Assembly: GCA_964466455.1 (NCBI GenBank)
Contig: CAYXNL010000001.1
Location: 19,931-83,930, forward strand
Length of the DNA: 64,000 nucleotides
Direction: 5' to 3'
DNA from: S010-25 sp964466455
GTDB taxonomy: Bacteria; Pseudomonadota; Gammaproteobacteria; SZUA-229
The notes beneath the pieces are model-generated. The model saw only the letters and a list, made by a program, of their open reading frames with translations, ran no database searches and was not told where the DNA came from. The position numbers and the translations under genes are program-made. Below are positions 17,317-25,461 of the stretch, piece by piece (position 1 is the stretch's first letter; each line of letters begins with the position of its first letter).

Positions 17317-18192
17317 ATGGTAAAAACAGCGGAAGAACTTGTGCAGGGAGTGGTGCATCTCATCTCTCTACCGGAAATCTATCTACGTGCCAATCAGGTA
17401 CTGGATGATCCTGAGCATACTGCCGGACAGCTAGGCGATGTTATCAGCCACGACCCGGCACTGACTGCTCGTATTTTGCGTATTGTTAACAGCGCTTATT
17501 ATGCGCTGGCAGTTAAAGTCGACCTGGTCAGTCGGGCAGTATCCGTGGTGGGCGAAAATGATCTGCGCAACCTGATTCTGGCTACCTCTGCGGTAAAAAC
17601 ATTCGCCCGTATTCCCAATCAGTTGCTGGATGTTACGCTATTCTGGCGCCATAGTGTATATACAGGAGTTATTTCCCGTCTGCTTTCGAGGCATTGTCAT
17701 CTTCTGCATGGGGAACGTCTGTTTATTGCCGGTATGTTGCACGATATCGGTAAGCTGCTGTTGTATTATAAAGAGCCAGAACTATCCCAGAAGGTGTTGC
17801 TGGAAGCGGCAGAAAATGATGGTGTTCTATATCTGGCGGAGAAAGAAATCATTGGTTTTAATCATGCGGATGTGGGCGGTGCGCTGATTGATAGCTGGAA
17901 TCTGGATGATATATTGAAGGATGTTGTCCGTTTTCATCATACTCCGCTAAAAGCGGAAAAACATCTCGTAGAGACAGCAATTGTTCATATTGCTGACTGT
18001 ATTGTTAATGCTATCAGTCCGGGTGTAACCGTGGATGAACATATGCTGGATGAAATGCTTTCTTTTGAACCTGAAACACTTGCCATCACCGGACTGGATC
18101 TGACCATACTGCCGGGCATAATAGATAAGGCCGGGAGTCAGGTAGTGGAGGTTGTCGATATTATCTATCCAACAAGTGAGCGAGCCAGATAG
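17317..18192 (+). CDS. HDOD-domain protein
   Basis: A 291-aa cytoplasmic protein made almost entirely of an HDOD domain (about residues 15-215): LPEIYLRANQVLDDPEHTAGQLGDVISHDPALTARILRIVNSAYY, then FIAGMLHDIGKLLLYY with an HD pair, and HADVGGALIDSWNLDDILKDVVRFHH. HDOD proteins are signalling scaffolds related to HD-GYP phosphodiesterases but usually lack activity. The ATG at 17317 is preferred to the GTG at 17302; AAGGTG lies upstream. It stands alone. Confidence 0.85.
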   Translation: MVKTAEELVQGVVHLISLPEIYLRANQVLDDPEHTAGQLGDVISHDPALTARILRIVNSAYYALAVKVDLVSRAVSVVGENDLRNLILATSAVKTFARIPNQLLDVTLFWRHSVYTGVISRLLSRHCHLLHGERLFIAGMLHDIGKLLLYYKEPELSQKVLLEAAENDGVLYLAEKEIIGFNHADVGGALIDSWNLDDILKDVVRFHHTPLKAEKHLVETAIVHIADCIVNAISPGVTVDEHMLDEMLSFEPETLAITGLDLTILPGIIDKAGSQVVEVVDIIYPTSERAR

Positions 18193-18237
18193 AGGCAGGA
18201 GGAAGGCCGGGAAGAGGGTCGGTATAAGGTGTCGATC

Positions 18238-19578
18238 TTATGATATGCCCGTATCCATAACTCCCCACCTGTCATAGCTATCGCTCTGCCGGATCGTGAC
18301 TTTGACAATATCTCCAGTCTGAACGGTTATTTCAGGACTTTTATCAATAAAAACCAGACCATCAATATCCGGTGCATCGCCACGGCTGCGACCAATAATT
18401 TCTTCTTCTGTGTGGTCAATAATTACCTCCAGGGTTTTACCGATACTGGTTTTGAGTTTCGCAGTACTGATAATGGCCTGCTTTTCCATAAAGCGTTGCA
18501 CTCGTTCCTGTTTGACTTCTTCGGCAATTCCTCCTTCCAGTTTATTAGCCGTTGCGCCCTCGACAGGAGAATACGCAAAGCAGCCAGCATGGTTGAGTTG
18601 TGCCTCATCAAGAAAGTCGAGTAGCTGGATAAAATCTTCTTCTGTTTCACCCGGAAAGCCGACAATAAAGGTACTGCGCAGAGTAATATCCGGGCATATC
18701 TCACGCCATTGCCGGATACGTTGCAGGGTGTTTTCACCACAGGCGGGGCGTTTCATGGCACGTAGTATTCTGGTACTGGCATGTTGAAAGGGTATATCCA
18801 GATAGGGGAGAATTTTGCCTTCTGCCATCAGTGGGATTACATTGTTTACATGCGGATAGGGATAGACATAATGTAATCGTACCCAGATACCGAACTGACC
18901 TAATACTTCGCATAATTCGGTCATCCGCGTTTTTACCGGTTGGCCGCGATAAAATTCTGTTCTGTATTTCACATCAACACCGTAAGCACTGGTATCCTGT
19001 GATATAACGAGCAATTCCTTGACCCCGGAGGCAACCAGACGTTCGGCTTCTTTCAGGACATCGTTCACCGGTCTGCTCTCCAGCTCACCACGCAGAGAGG
19101 GAATAATACAGAAGCTACAGTGGTGGTTGCAGCCTTCTGAAATCTTTAAGTAGGCGTAGTGTTGCGGTGTTAACCGTATACCCTGGGGCGGTACCAGATC
19201 TACAAACGGATCGTGTTCAGGTGGCAGGTATTGATGGATAGCCTGCATGACTTCATCGGTTGCATGCGGGCCGGTTATAGCCAGTACGGCAGGGTGGGTC
19301 TGTCTAACAATATCCCCTTTTGCGCCCAGACAGCCGGTAACGATAACTCTGCCGTTTTCACTCAGGGCTTCGCCAATCGCATCCAGTGATTCTTCTATCG
19401 CATCGTCAATAAATCCGCAGGTATTTACTACGACCAGGTCGGCATCTTCATAACTGGAGGTAATCAGGTATCCTTCAGCGCGCAGTTGGGTCAGAATATG
19501 TTCGGAATCGACTGTGGCCTTGGGGCAACCGAGGCTGACAAACCCGATACGGTTTGCTTTGTTGGCTAGAGATGGCAT
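18238..19578 (-). CDS. rimO: Ribosomal protein S12 methylthiotransferase RimO
   Basis: A radical SAM enzyme that adds a methylthio group to the conserved Asp of ribosomal protein S12 (uS12). The 446 aa show the N-terminal UPF0004 domain with three Fe-S cysteines (SLGCPKATVDSE, VNTCGFID, VTGCLGAKG), the radical SAM motif CNHHCSFCIIPSLRG, and a C-terminal TRAM domain. The SLGCPKATVDSE and PSLRGELESRP phrases separate RimO from MiaB. The accessory factor YcaO is also encoded in this window (28193-29956). Confidence 0.95.
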   Translation of the reverse strand: MPSLANKANRIGFVSLGCPKATVDSEHILTQLRAEGYLITSSYEDADLVVVNTCGFIDDAIEESLDAIGEALSENGRVIVTGCLGAKGDIVRQTHPAVLAITGPHATDEVMQAIHQYLPPEHDPFVDLVPPQGIRLTPQHYAYLKISEGCNHHCSFCIIPSLRGELESRPVNDVLKEAERLVASGVKELLVISQDTSAYGVDVKYRTEFYRGQPVKTRMTELCEVLGQFGIWVRLHYVYPYPHVNNVIPLMAEGKILPYLDIPFQHASTRILRAMKRPACGENTLQRIRQWREICPDITLRSTFIVGFPGETEEDFIQLLDFLDEAQLNHAGCFAYSPVEGATANKLEGGIAEEVKQERVQRFMEKQAIISTAKLKTSIGKTLEVIIDHTEEEIIGRSRGDAPDIDGLVFIDKSPEITVQTGDIVKVTIRQSDSYDRWGVMDTGIS

Positions 19579-19706
19579 TGAAGGTTGTTTCCGAATAAAA
19601 ATGACCTATTTTATAGCAAAACAAAGGTTACAGTTGGCAGTTAAAAGCAAAAAAGATAAAGTCTGAGCTTAATGTAAATTTTTTACCTTTTACCCTGATA
19701 TAAGAT

Positions 19707-20498
19707 ATGAATGAAGAAAGATTTGGTTCGCTGGCGCGTGTTTATGGTCGTGATGATTTTGTATTACTACAGCGTGCTCATGTCTGTGTGGTAGGGATTG
19801 GCGGTGTTGGTTCCTGGTCGGCTGAAGCGCTGGCGCGTACCGGTATAGGAAAAATAACCCTGATTGATGGTGACGATATTACACGCAGTAACGTTAACCG
19901 GCAGTGTCATACGCTGGAATCAACCATGGGGAAGATGAAAGCGACCGTGATGAAACGGCGTATTCTTGATATAAATCCCGACTGTGAATGTCATACAATT
20001 GAGCAGTTTATTAATGAAGATAATCTATCCGATTTTATTCAAACAGGTTTTGACTGCGTCATTGATGCGATTGATCGTATTAAATACAAGGCGGCACTAA
20101 TCTATTTTTGTCGGCGTAATAAAATTCCGGTTATAACCACAGGTGGTGCAGGCGGGTTAACCGACCCAGCACAAATAAAAGTAGCCGATCTTGCCCGTAC
20201 CTGGAATGACCCGCTGGCGGCATCGGTGCGTTTACGTTTGCGCCAGCAGTATGGGTTTAGCCGTAACCTGAAACGCAGCTTCGGGGTTCCCTGTATCTAT
20301 TCTACCGAGCAACAGCGTTATCCGGACAAAGACGGTAATGTTGGTTATAAAAAACCGGGCGTAGCTGGCCTGTCGCTGGATTGCAGCTTTGGTTATGGAT
20401 CGGTAGTAGCCGTTACGGCAAGCTTCGGTTTTAATGCGGCAGCCGTAGCAATGGAGCGTGTTATCAGAAAACAGAAGAACGCGCAGGCACTTTTATAA
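19707..20498 (+). CDS. tcdA: tRNA threonylcarbamoyladenosine dehydratase
   Basis: An E1-like enzyme that cyclises t6A37 of ANN-decoding tRNAs to ct6A using ATP. The 263 aa carry the adenylation motif VVGIGGVGSWSAEALARTGIG, the acidic strand LIDGDDITRSNVNRQ, and DAIDRIKYKAALI. The membrane-anchoring C-terminal helix of some homologues is present only as a weakly hydrophobic stretch. The stop is 10 bp from the end of the convergent hipA-like gene. Confidence 0.92.
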   Translation: MNEERFGSLARVYGRDDFVLLQRAHVCVVGIGGVGSWSAEALARTGIGKITLIDGDDITRSNVNRQCHTLESTMGKMKATVMKRRILDINPDCECHTIEQFINEDNLSDFIQTGFDCVIDAIDRIKYKAALIYFCRRNKIPVITTGGAGGLTDPAQIKVADLARTWNDPLAASVRLRLRQQYGFSRNLKRSFGVPCIYSTEQQRYPDKDGNVGYKKPGVAGLSLDCSFGYGSVVAVTASFGFNAAAVAMERVIRKQKNAQALL

Positions 20499-20508
20499 TT
20501 ATCATGCC

Positions 20509-21873
20509 CTAAAAGTCCTGAAATTGCTGGCGTACTCTGTTGGTCACTGCAATCAGGTTGTTTTTATAATCATCCGGTAGTGTTGCCAATGACTGGACAC
20601 GCTGGTGATAGTTCCGGGTAACCTGAAGCAGGCGTGCTATTGAGTCGATCAGGCCGTTTTTATTAAAGCCCATCGCTTTTGTGAAACGTAACATCGCTTC
20701 GCTAAAACCGATTGTTTTGTTATCAATAATATCACCATAGTCACCAAAGCTCATACCCTGTGGAACCAGAGTGTTATGGATAGAATAGGCGCGCATGGGA
20801 ACGGGGTCGTACACGGGGCTGAAAATTATTTCACCTTCACGCTCAATAAATGACAGGTTTTGCAGGTGTAGATCACCATTGCCTGTTAGCATGGCCAGTA
20901 TCAACCGTTCAAGCAGATGTTTTTTTGCTGTTACACGATTCTTTATAAACGGTAGTTTAACACTGTCAATGGCTTTAACAATATCATCATAAGGGCGGCT
21001 GTAATGGGTGGTGACATCTTTGATGCCGGATGCCAGCAGGCTGTGAACCGATTCCATAAAAACGGGGAGACCCTCCGCGCTGCGATCAAATCGTTCAATA
21101 GCCAGTGCATGCAGACCTTTTATTTTTACCGGCCAGTGGCGGGGAACCTCGAATCCTGCATCCTGATGAACCGACAGACCCAGTTGTTCCAGCTCAATAA
21201 TGCCGGGATAGCGGTTAGTGTTTTCCAGTTTCAGTAAAATATCGATACGATCCGTGTCCCCGAACCGGCGCGGCAAACCAATACGACCGTCCCAGCCGGC
21301 TTTATTGATAGATAATGGCAATTTGGGTATAGCGCCACCAACCGTTGGTGTTGGCCCGAGGATATCAATAATCGGTTCTGCATCGCCATCGTACCAAAGC
21401 AGATAGTTTTTCAGGCTGAAGCCGAATTTATCATCCAGTTCTACCAGATCTTTTTTCTGGGGTGTGACATACCATCGTTCGGCAATAGTGTCGCTGGCAA
21501 AAACGTCCAGATGGCCAATTGCACCGTGGCCGGAATGCATTAAAATCTCCCAGTCGGTATCAAACCCCGATTCCATTTCAATATGGATACGATTTAAATA
21601 TTTTACTACCAGAGTACGTAAGAGATTGTCTTCTGCATGCGGTGGAATTAATGCCTGAACAGGCGGGTGGAGGTTAAAGTATTCGTTCCTTTTGCGGACA
21701 ATGGTATTCCTGAATGCCTGAGGGATGTAAACCAGCCCCAGGCCGCGCAGACCGGTGTCGATATAGGTGCTTTCGTAGGTAAACCGCGCTTCTTTATCGG
21801 TAACAACCAGTGTGCCCATTTTTATCGGGTGACCAGCAAGTTGCGTCCAGATAACGGCGTATCGGTCTTTCAT
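20509..21873 (-). CDS. HipA-family serine/threonine kinase toxin
   Basis: A 454-aa HipA-like kinase; in E. coli HipA phosphorylates glutamyl-tRNA synthetase and causes growth arrest and persistence. The catalytic set is intact: NGDLHLQNLSF (HipA N-x-D-x-H-x-x-N loop) and SPVYDPVP (metal-binding Asp); LPLSINKAGWDGRIGLPRRFG forms the N-lobe phosphate-binding region. The N-terminal part (about residues 1-100) matches the HipA N1 domain. The HTH antitoxin gene lies 6 bp upstream. The target of this variant is unknown; sequence details differ from E. coli HipA. Confidence 0.85.
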   Translation of the reverse strand: MKDRYAVIWTQLAGHPIKMGTLVVTDKEARFTYESTYIDTGLRGLGLVYIPQAFRNTIVRKRNEYFNLHPPVQALIPPHAEDNLLRTLVVKYLNRIHIEMESGFDTDWEILMHSGHGAIGHLDVFASDTIAERWYVTPQKKDLVELDDKFGFSLKNYLLWYDGDAEPIIDILGPTPTVGGAIPKLPLSINKAGWDGRIGLPRRFGDTDRIDILLKLENTNRYPGIIELEQLGLSVHQDAGFEVPRHWPVKIKGLHALAIERFDRSAEGLPVFMESVHSLLASGIKDVTTHYSRPYDDIVKAIDSVKLPFIKNRVTAKKHLLERLILAMLTGNGDLHLQNLSFIEREGEIIFSPVYDPVPMRAYSIHNTLVPQGMSFGDYGDIIDNKTIGFSEAMLRFTKAMGFNKNGLIDSIARLLQVTRNYHQRVQSLATLPDDYKNNLIAVTNRVRQQFQDF

Positions 21874-21879
21874 TGTCTG

Positions 21880-22131
21880 TTACCAGAATACATTGCCTTT
21901 GCGGACAAGCTCCGGCAGCCCGGAAGCGTTATCATCAACCCATACCAGTTTTTTTCCAATACTACGACCCAGTTCTGCCAGAGTACTGAATTTGGCATCA
22001 TTAGCTTTTTTCAGGCGCGAGAGACTGACCTCATCCAGTGAAGAGATGGATGCCAGTCCTTTCTGTGTCAGTCCCTGTTCCCTGGCCGTTTCAAGTGCCT
22101 CTATGACCAGATCATGTAAATAATCATTCAT
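21880..22131 (-). CDS. HTH antitoxin (HipB-like)
   Basis: An 83-aa helix-turn-helix protein: REQGLTQKGLASISSLDEVSLSRLKKANDAKFSTLAELGRSIGKKLVWVDD, a Xre/Cro-type fold. It is the first gene of the pair with the HipA-like kinase and is expected to neutralise it and repress the operon. The candidate operator AATTAAC-TCATAT-GTTAATT is about 70 bp upstream. Confidence 0.8.
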   Translation of the reverse strand: MNDYLHDLVIEALETAREQGLTQKGLASISSLDEVSLSRLKKANDAKFSTLAELGRSIGKKLVWVDDNASGLPELVRKGNVFW

Positions 22132-22197
22132 AAATTATCGTCTGTGTTAAAACATAAGGTTATTATAGTAAATATTAACGCATAAGGCAATTTATAT

Positions 22198-22217
22198 AAT
22201 TAACTCATATGTTAATT
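22198..22217. promoter_or_regulatory. Palindrome upstream of the hipBA-type pair
   Basis: A perfect inverted repeat AATTAAC-TCATAT-GTTAATT in an AT-rich region before the antitoxin gene. Partial echoes (ATTAACGCATAAGG, ATTAACGCG) flank it. A likely autoregulatory operator for the HTH antitoxin, inferred from position. Confidence 0.45.
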
Positions 22218-22311
22218 GCATTAATACAAACCAGTAAATCATTAACGCGAAGGCGGCGGGTGTATTCCCCTTCCGCTTGCGTTGGAATCGCTTATTCTGT
22301 TCCGTTAAATT

Positions 22312-22983
22312 TTAATCATCGTCACTCATGATCCCTAGTAAATGTAATAAGCTGGTGAACAGATTGAAGATTGAAACGAACAGGGTAACCGTTGCCATAA
22401 TGTAATTAGTTTCGCCGCCATGGATAATTTCACTGGTCTGATACAGGATGAGGCCAGACATCAGCAGTACAAACAGGGACGATACTACAAGTGACAGTGC
22501 CGGTATGGTAAAGAAGATACTGACCAGACTTGCCAGAAAAGCAACCAGTATGCCGGTCATCAGGAAGCCGCCCATGAAGCTGAAATCCTTGCGGGTAGTA
22601 AGTGCATAACCCGACAAACCGAGAAAAATTGCACCGGTTGCACCCATAGCGGTCATTACTATCTGGCCACCATTGGGTAAGGCCAGATAACTATTCAGGA
22701 TTGGTCCGAGGGTATAACCCATAAAGCCGGTGAGGGCAAAAACAAATCCTAGCCCAGCGGCGCTATCGCGAAACTTTGTGGTTAAAAATAACAGGGCAAA
22801 GTAACCGCCAAGTGTCAGTACCAGGCCAGGGCCAGGTAAGTTAAGCGCCATCGAAGCAGCGGCAGTTAAACCACTAAATAGCAGGGTCATTGCTAGTAAC
22901 GTATAAGTATTGCGAATAACCCTGTTAGTGGAGAGTGTCGCCGCCTGCCCGTAATGTACGGATGTGTTTATTGTATTGTTCAT
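22312..22983 (-). CDS. Bax inhibitor-1/YccA family membrane protein
   Basis: A 223-aa protein with seven predicted membrane segments and the family pattern: ATLSTNRVIRNTYTLLAMTLLFSG at the start, GFMGYTLGPILNSYLAL, and LVVSSLFVLLMSGLILYQTSEIIHGGETNYIMATVTLFVSIFNLFTSLLHLLGI at the end. E. coli YccA modulates FtsH; other members are pH-sensitive calcium channels. The gene lies 36 bp after the HPF-like gene on the same strand. Confidence 0.9.
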   Translation of the reverse strand: MNNTINTSVHYGQAATLSTNRVIRNTYTLLAMTLLFSGLTAAASMALNLPGPGLVLTLGGYFALLFLTTKFRDSAAGLGFVFALTGFMGYTLGPILNSYLALPNGGQIVMTAMGATGAIFLGLSGYALTTRKDFSFMGGFLMTGILVAFLASLVSIFFTIPALSLVVSSLFVLLMSGLILYQTSEIIHGGETNYIMATVTLFVSIFNLFTSLLHLLGIMSDDD

Positions 22984-23019
22984 TATTAAAAGCCTCGTTT
23001 TTGTTCAGTCTGTCTTTGT

Positions 23020-23391
23020 TTAATCATCTTGTCGTTGTAAAAAGGACGGGTCACTATTCAGCTCCGGCTGACGGCCATGTTTTAAGCGTGTTTGTTGACG
23101 ATTAATTTTGCGCGTCAAAGTATGTCCTGCGCGATCAGTAGCATGATTAATGGCGGCGTACATATTAGCCTTGGTATCTTCGATCACTACATCGGGTAAT
23201 CCAGCCAGTACTACCTGTAAATGGCAATGTTTATCGGTGCCGCCGCGTGGGCCATTGATATCAGACAATCGCATGATAATGCGCTGGATATGATTATTGC
23301 AGCAGGTTAATGCTAAACGCAGTTGATGTTCAGCATGACAGCGCAATGCATCGGTTAGAGAGAAATGGCGAGATTGTATGTCAATTAGCAT
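23020..23391 (-). CDS. HPF/RaiA-type ribosome-associated protein
   Basis: A 123-aa protein of the ribosome hibernation family: IQSRHFSLTDALRCHAEHQLRLAL, VVLAGLPDVVIEDTKANMYAAINHATDRAGHTLTRKINR. The core beta-alpha-beta fold (about residues 1-100) matches short HPF/YfiA, which bind the 30S decoding site in stationary phase; the last 25 residues are a divergent tail. The strong ribosome site AGGAGG precedes the ATG. The gene is divergent from nhaR. Confidence 0.8.
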   Translation of the reverse strand: MLIDIQSRHFSLTDALRCHAEHQLRLALTCCNNHIQRIIMRLSDINGPRGGTDKHCHLQVVLAGLPDVVIEDTKANMYAAINHATDRAGHTLTRKINRQQTRLKHGRQPELNSDPSFLQRQDD

Positions 23392-23444
23392 TTTATCCTC
23401 CTCAGGGTTTTTCCTGATTTAACGTAAAACCATACTAAATTGGA

Positions 23445-23497
23445 TTGACAATAAATAAAATTCGAATATTCTTTCGTGTATATTCGTAAAATACGAA
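23445..23497 (+). promoter_or_regulatory. nhaR promoter with downstream inverted repeat
   Basis: TTGACA (23445-23450) and TATTCT (23467-23472), 16 bp apart, form a sigma-70-like promoter. Just beyond lies TTCGT-AAAAT-ACGAA (23483-23497), a perfect palindrome before the nhaR ATG, with another TTCGAA at 23461-23466. A plausible LysR-type autoregulatory site. Confidence 0.45.
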
Positions 23498-23508
23498 GTA
23501 ATAACATT

Positions 23509-24414
23509 ATGATTAACTATAAACATCTACGCTATTTTTGGGCGGTAGCCACAGAAGGTGGTGTTGTCCGCGCCAGTGAACGGTTGCACCTGACACCACA
23601 AACGATTAGTGGGCAACTGGCATTGCTGGAAGACCACCTTGGTGAGGCGCTGTTTACTCGTGTCGGACGTAATCTGGAATTGACGGAAACCGGTCGATTG
23701 GTACTGGGCTATGCCAATGATATTTTTTCCCTGGGCAGTGAGCTGGAAGCAGTGATACATCAGTTACCGGAACAGCGTCCTCAGCAGTTTCGAGTCGGTG
23801 TGGTCGATGTTCTGCCCAAATCCATCGCACATCGTATCCTTCACCCGGCGTTACAGATGTCAGAATCGGTACGAATGACCTGTCGCGAGGCAGATCTCGA
23901 CACGCTTTTAGCTGAGCTGTCTGTGCATCATCTTGATCTGGTACTGGCTGATCGCCCCATCCCGGCGACTGTCAGTACCCGTGGCTTTAGCCATAAACTT
24001 GGTGAATGCGCAATTAGTTTTTTTAGTACGGAAAAAGTAGCGACAACACTATCAGGTGATTTTCCTTATTGCCTGGATGGCGCACCGATATTACTACCCG
24101 CTAGCGGTACGCAACTACGAGCCGGTATTGACCAGTACCTGGATAAACTTCATATTCATCCACGTTTGATTGCTGAATTCGATGATAGCGCATTAATGAA
24201 AGCCTTTGGAAAGGAAGGTGCTGGCATTTTTATTGCCCCCGCCGTTATCGAAGCTGAAGTTGAGTTGCAATATCAGGTAACTACGATTGGACAGATTAAT
24301 GAGGTAAAAGAGCATTTTTATGCGATTACTATTGAGCGTCGAATTAAACATCCTGTTGTTAGCGCTGTAATGGAATCTACTCGTGAATCATTATTTACCA
24401 GTCGTAATCATTAA
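23509..24414 (+). CDS. nhaR: LysR-type regulator NhaR
   Basis: A transcription activator of the LysR family; E. coli NhaR senses Na+ and activates nhaA and the pga operon. The 301-aa protein starts MINYKHLRYFWAVATEGGVVRASERLHLTPQTISGQLALLEDHLGEALFTR, an HTH whose wording is characteristic of NhaR, followed by the effector domain. The ATG at 23509 is preferred to the start 11 codons upstream. No nhaA is in the window, so its target here is not visible. Confidence 0.9.
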   Translation: MINYKHLRYFWAVATEGGVVRASERLHLTPQTISGQLALLEDHLGEALFTRVGRNLELTETGRLVLGYANDIFSLGSELEAVIHQLPEQRPQQFRVGVVDVLPKSIAHRILHPALQMSESVRMTCREADLDTLLAELSVHHLDLVLADRPIPATVSTRGFSHKLGECAISFFSTEKVATTLSGDFPYCLDGAPILLPASGTQLRAGIDQYLDKLHIHPRLIAEFDDSALMKAFGKEGAGIFIAPAVIEAEVELQYQVTTIGQINEVKEHFYAITIERRIKHPVVSAVMESTRESLFTSRNH

Positions 24415-24451
24415 TGTCGTGTAGACGAGTGGGTAAAGCCAGAGGTTGCAA

Positions 24452-24471
24452 GCAATTAATAGAGGTACCCT
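24452..24471. repeat. Copy 1 of a short dispersed repeat
   Basis: GCAATTAATAGAGGTACCCT, repeated at 28119-28138 with one change (GTGCCCT). A 3'-end fragment (TATAGAGGTGCCCTTA) also occurs at 11693-11708. Possibly the end of a mobile element family. Confidence 0.45.
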
Positions 24472-24475
24472 ATAG

Positions 24476-24690
24476 TTTATTTCTACTCAGGAGCAGGTTG
24501 AACATGAATCACAGGAGAAGAAATATCCGGGTACGGTGCAGTTGCATGAGATTATCTCCTTGATGCGATATTAATCGATGTCTGATGTGATCCGACGTAC
24601 GACAGAGGATATGCCGGGCACCAGCACGGGAAAGGCCACGAACGTAAGAAGGATAAACGTCATTTTTCTAAAAATCAACGGCTATATTAA
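24476..24690 (+). pseudogene. Possible remnant of an unidentified gene
   Basis: One frame reads STQEQVEHESQEKKYPGTV then LHEIISLMRY and stops at 24574. After a frame change another reads DPTYDRGYAGHQHGKGHE then RKKDKRHFSKNQRLY and stops at 24690. The two pieces look like the decayed 3' part of one gene, but I do not recognise a family and no start is visible. Confidence 0.3.
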
Positions 24691-24751
24691 TATCATATTA
24701 TACTTGCTTTAGTGTATATTATTGATACTCATCAACATAAACGTACTCTGT

Positions 24752-24961
24752 TGAATAATGAATAATGAATAATGAATAATGCAACCGTGTTTGATTCAAA
24801 AACACANNNNNNNNNNNNNNNNNNNNNNNNNNNNNNNNNNNNNNNNNNNNNNNNNNNNNNNNNNNNNNNNNNNNNNNNNNNNNNNNNNNNNNNNNNNNNN
24901 NNNNNNTGAATAATGAATAATGAATAATGAATAATGCAACCGTGTTTGATTCAAAAACACA
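24752..24961. repeat. Identical 55-bp contig ends flanking a 100-N gap
   Basis: Bases 24752-24806 and 24907-24961 are identical and flank 100 Ns (24807-24906). As at 802-1011 this is a k=55 assembly overlap. The shared 55-mer begins with a tandem run of TGAATAA, which probably broke the assembly; the true copy number is uncertain. Confidence 0.8.
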
Positions 24962-24971
24962 AAACCGCACA

Positions 24972-25427
24972 ATGAAAATATGGGTTGATGCAGATGCCTG
25001 CCCAGTGGTAATAAAAGAAATTTTGTATCGAGCTGCGCAACGTACCGGAATACAGTTGATACTGGTTGCTAATCAGCCTCTGCAAATTCCTGCGTCACAT
25101 TATATTCATTTTATCCAGGTCGGGCAGGGGTTCGATGTGGCAGACAATGAAATTGTTAAACGGTTGACTGCGGATGATGTTGTTATTACCAGTGATATTC
25201 CCCTGGCCGCAGATGTCATTGAAAAAGGCGGCGTTGTACTTAGCCCGCGAGGAGAACGTTATACCAAAGATAATATAAAATCCCGTCTTAGTATGCGCGA
25301 TTTTATGGATAGTCTGCGTTCAGGTGGGGTAAATACAGGTGGCCCGCCTGCATTCAATCAAAGTGACCGGAAAGCCTTTGCAAATCATCTGGATAAAATT
25401 TTAGCCAGAAACGCAGCGGCCGGGTGA
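24972..25427 (+). CDS. YaiI/YqxD family protein (UPF0178)
   Basis: A 151-aa protein, the same size as E. coli YaiI. It has the family's opening MKIWVDADACPVVIKEILYRAAQR, the central VADNEIVKRLTADDVVITSDIPLAADVIEKG, and LSPRGERYTKDNIKSRLSMRDFMDSLR. The acidic PIN-like pattern suggests a nuclease-type fold, but no activity is established. The ATG at 24972 is preferred to the ATG at 24927, which lies inside the duplicated contig end. Confidence 0.88.
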   Translation: MKIWVDADACPVVIKEILYRAAQRTGIQLILVANQPLQIPASHYIHFIQVGQGFDVADNEIVKRLTADDVVITSDIPLAADVIEKGGVVLSPRGERYTKDNIKSRLSMRDFMDSLRSGGVNTGGPPAFNQSDRKAFANHLDKILARNAAAG

Positions 25428-25430
25428 GAT

Positions 25431-25461
25431 ATTACTGAAACGGACAAAAAGGATACTTATT
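25431..25461. repeat. Partial copy of the 17011-17150 element
   Basis: A 31-bp match, with three mismatches, to bases 17014-17044 (the left inverted repeat). Only one end is present. The stop codon of the PepSY gene on the minus strand lies inside it, so the insertion may have reset that gene's end. Confidence 0.55.

Larger units (their letters stand above)
24415..24971. other. 557-bp region with decayed coding sequence, repeats and a gap
   Basis: Between nhaR and the YaiI gene there is no intact gene. It contains the repeat GCAATTAATAGAGGTACCCT (24452-24471), two short open stretches with coding-like composition (24476-24574 and 24591-24690), four tandem copies of TGAATAA, and the 100-N gap (24807-24906). 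Confidence 0.6.

Noticed and set aside
24751..24785. CRISPR-like array of TGAATAA units
   Set aside because: The repeats are 7 bp, directly adjacent, with no spacers and no cas genes; it is a simple tandem repeat.
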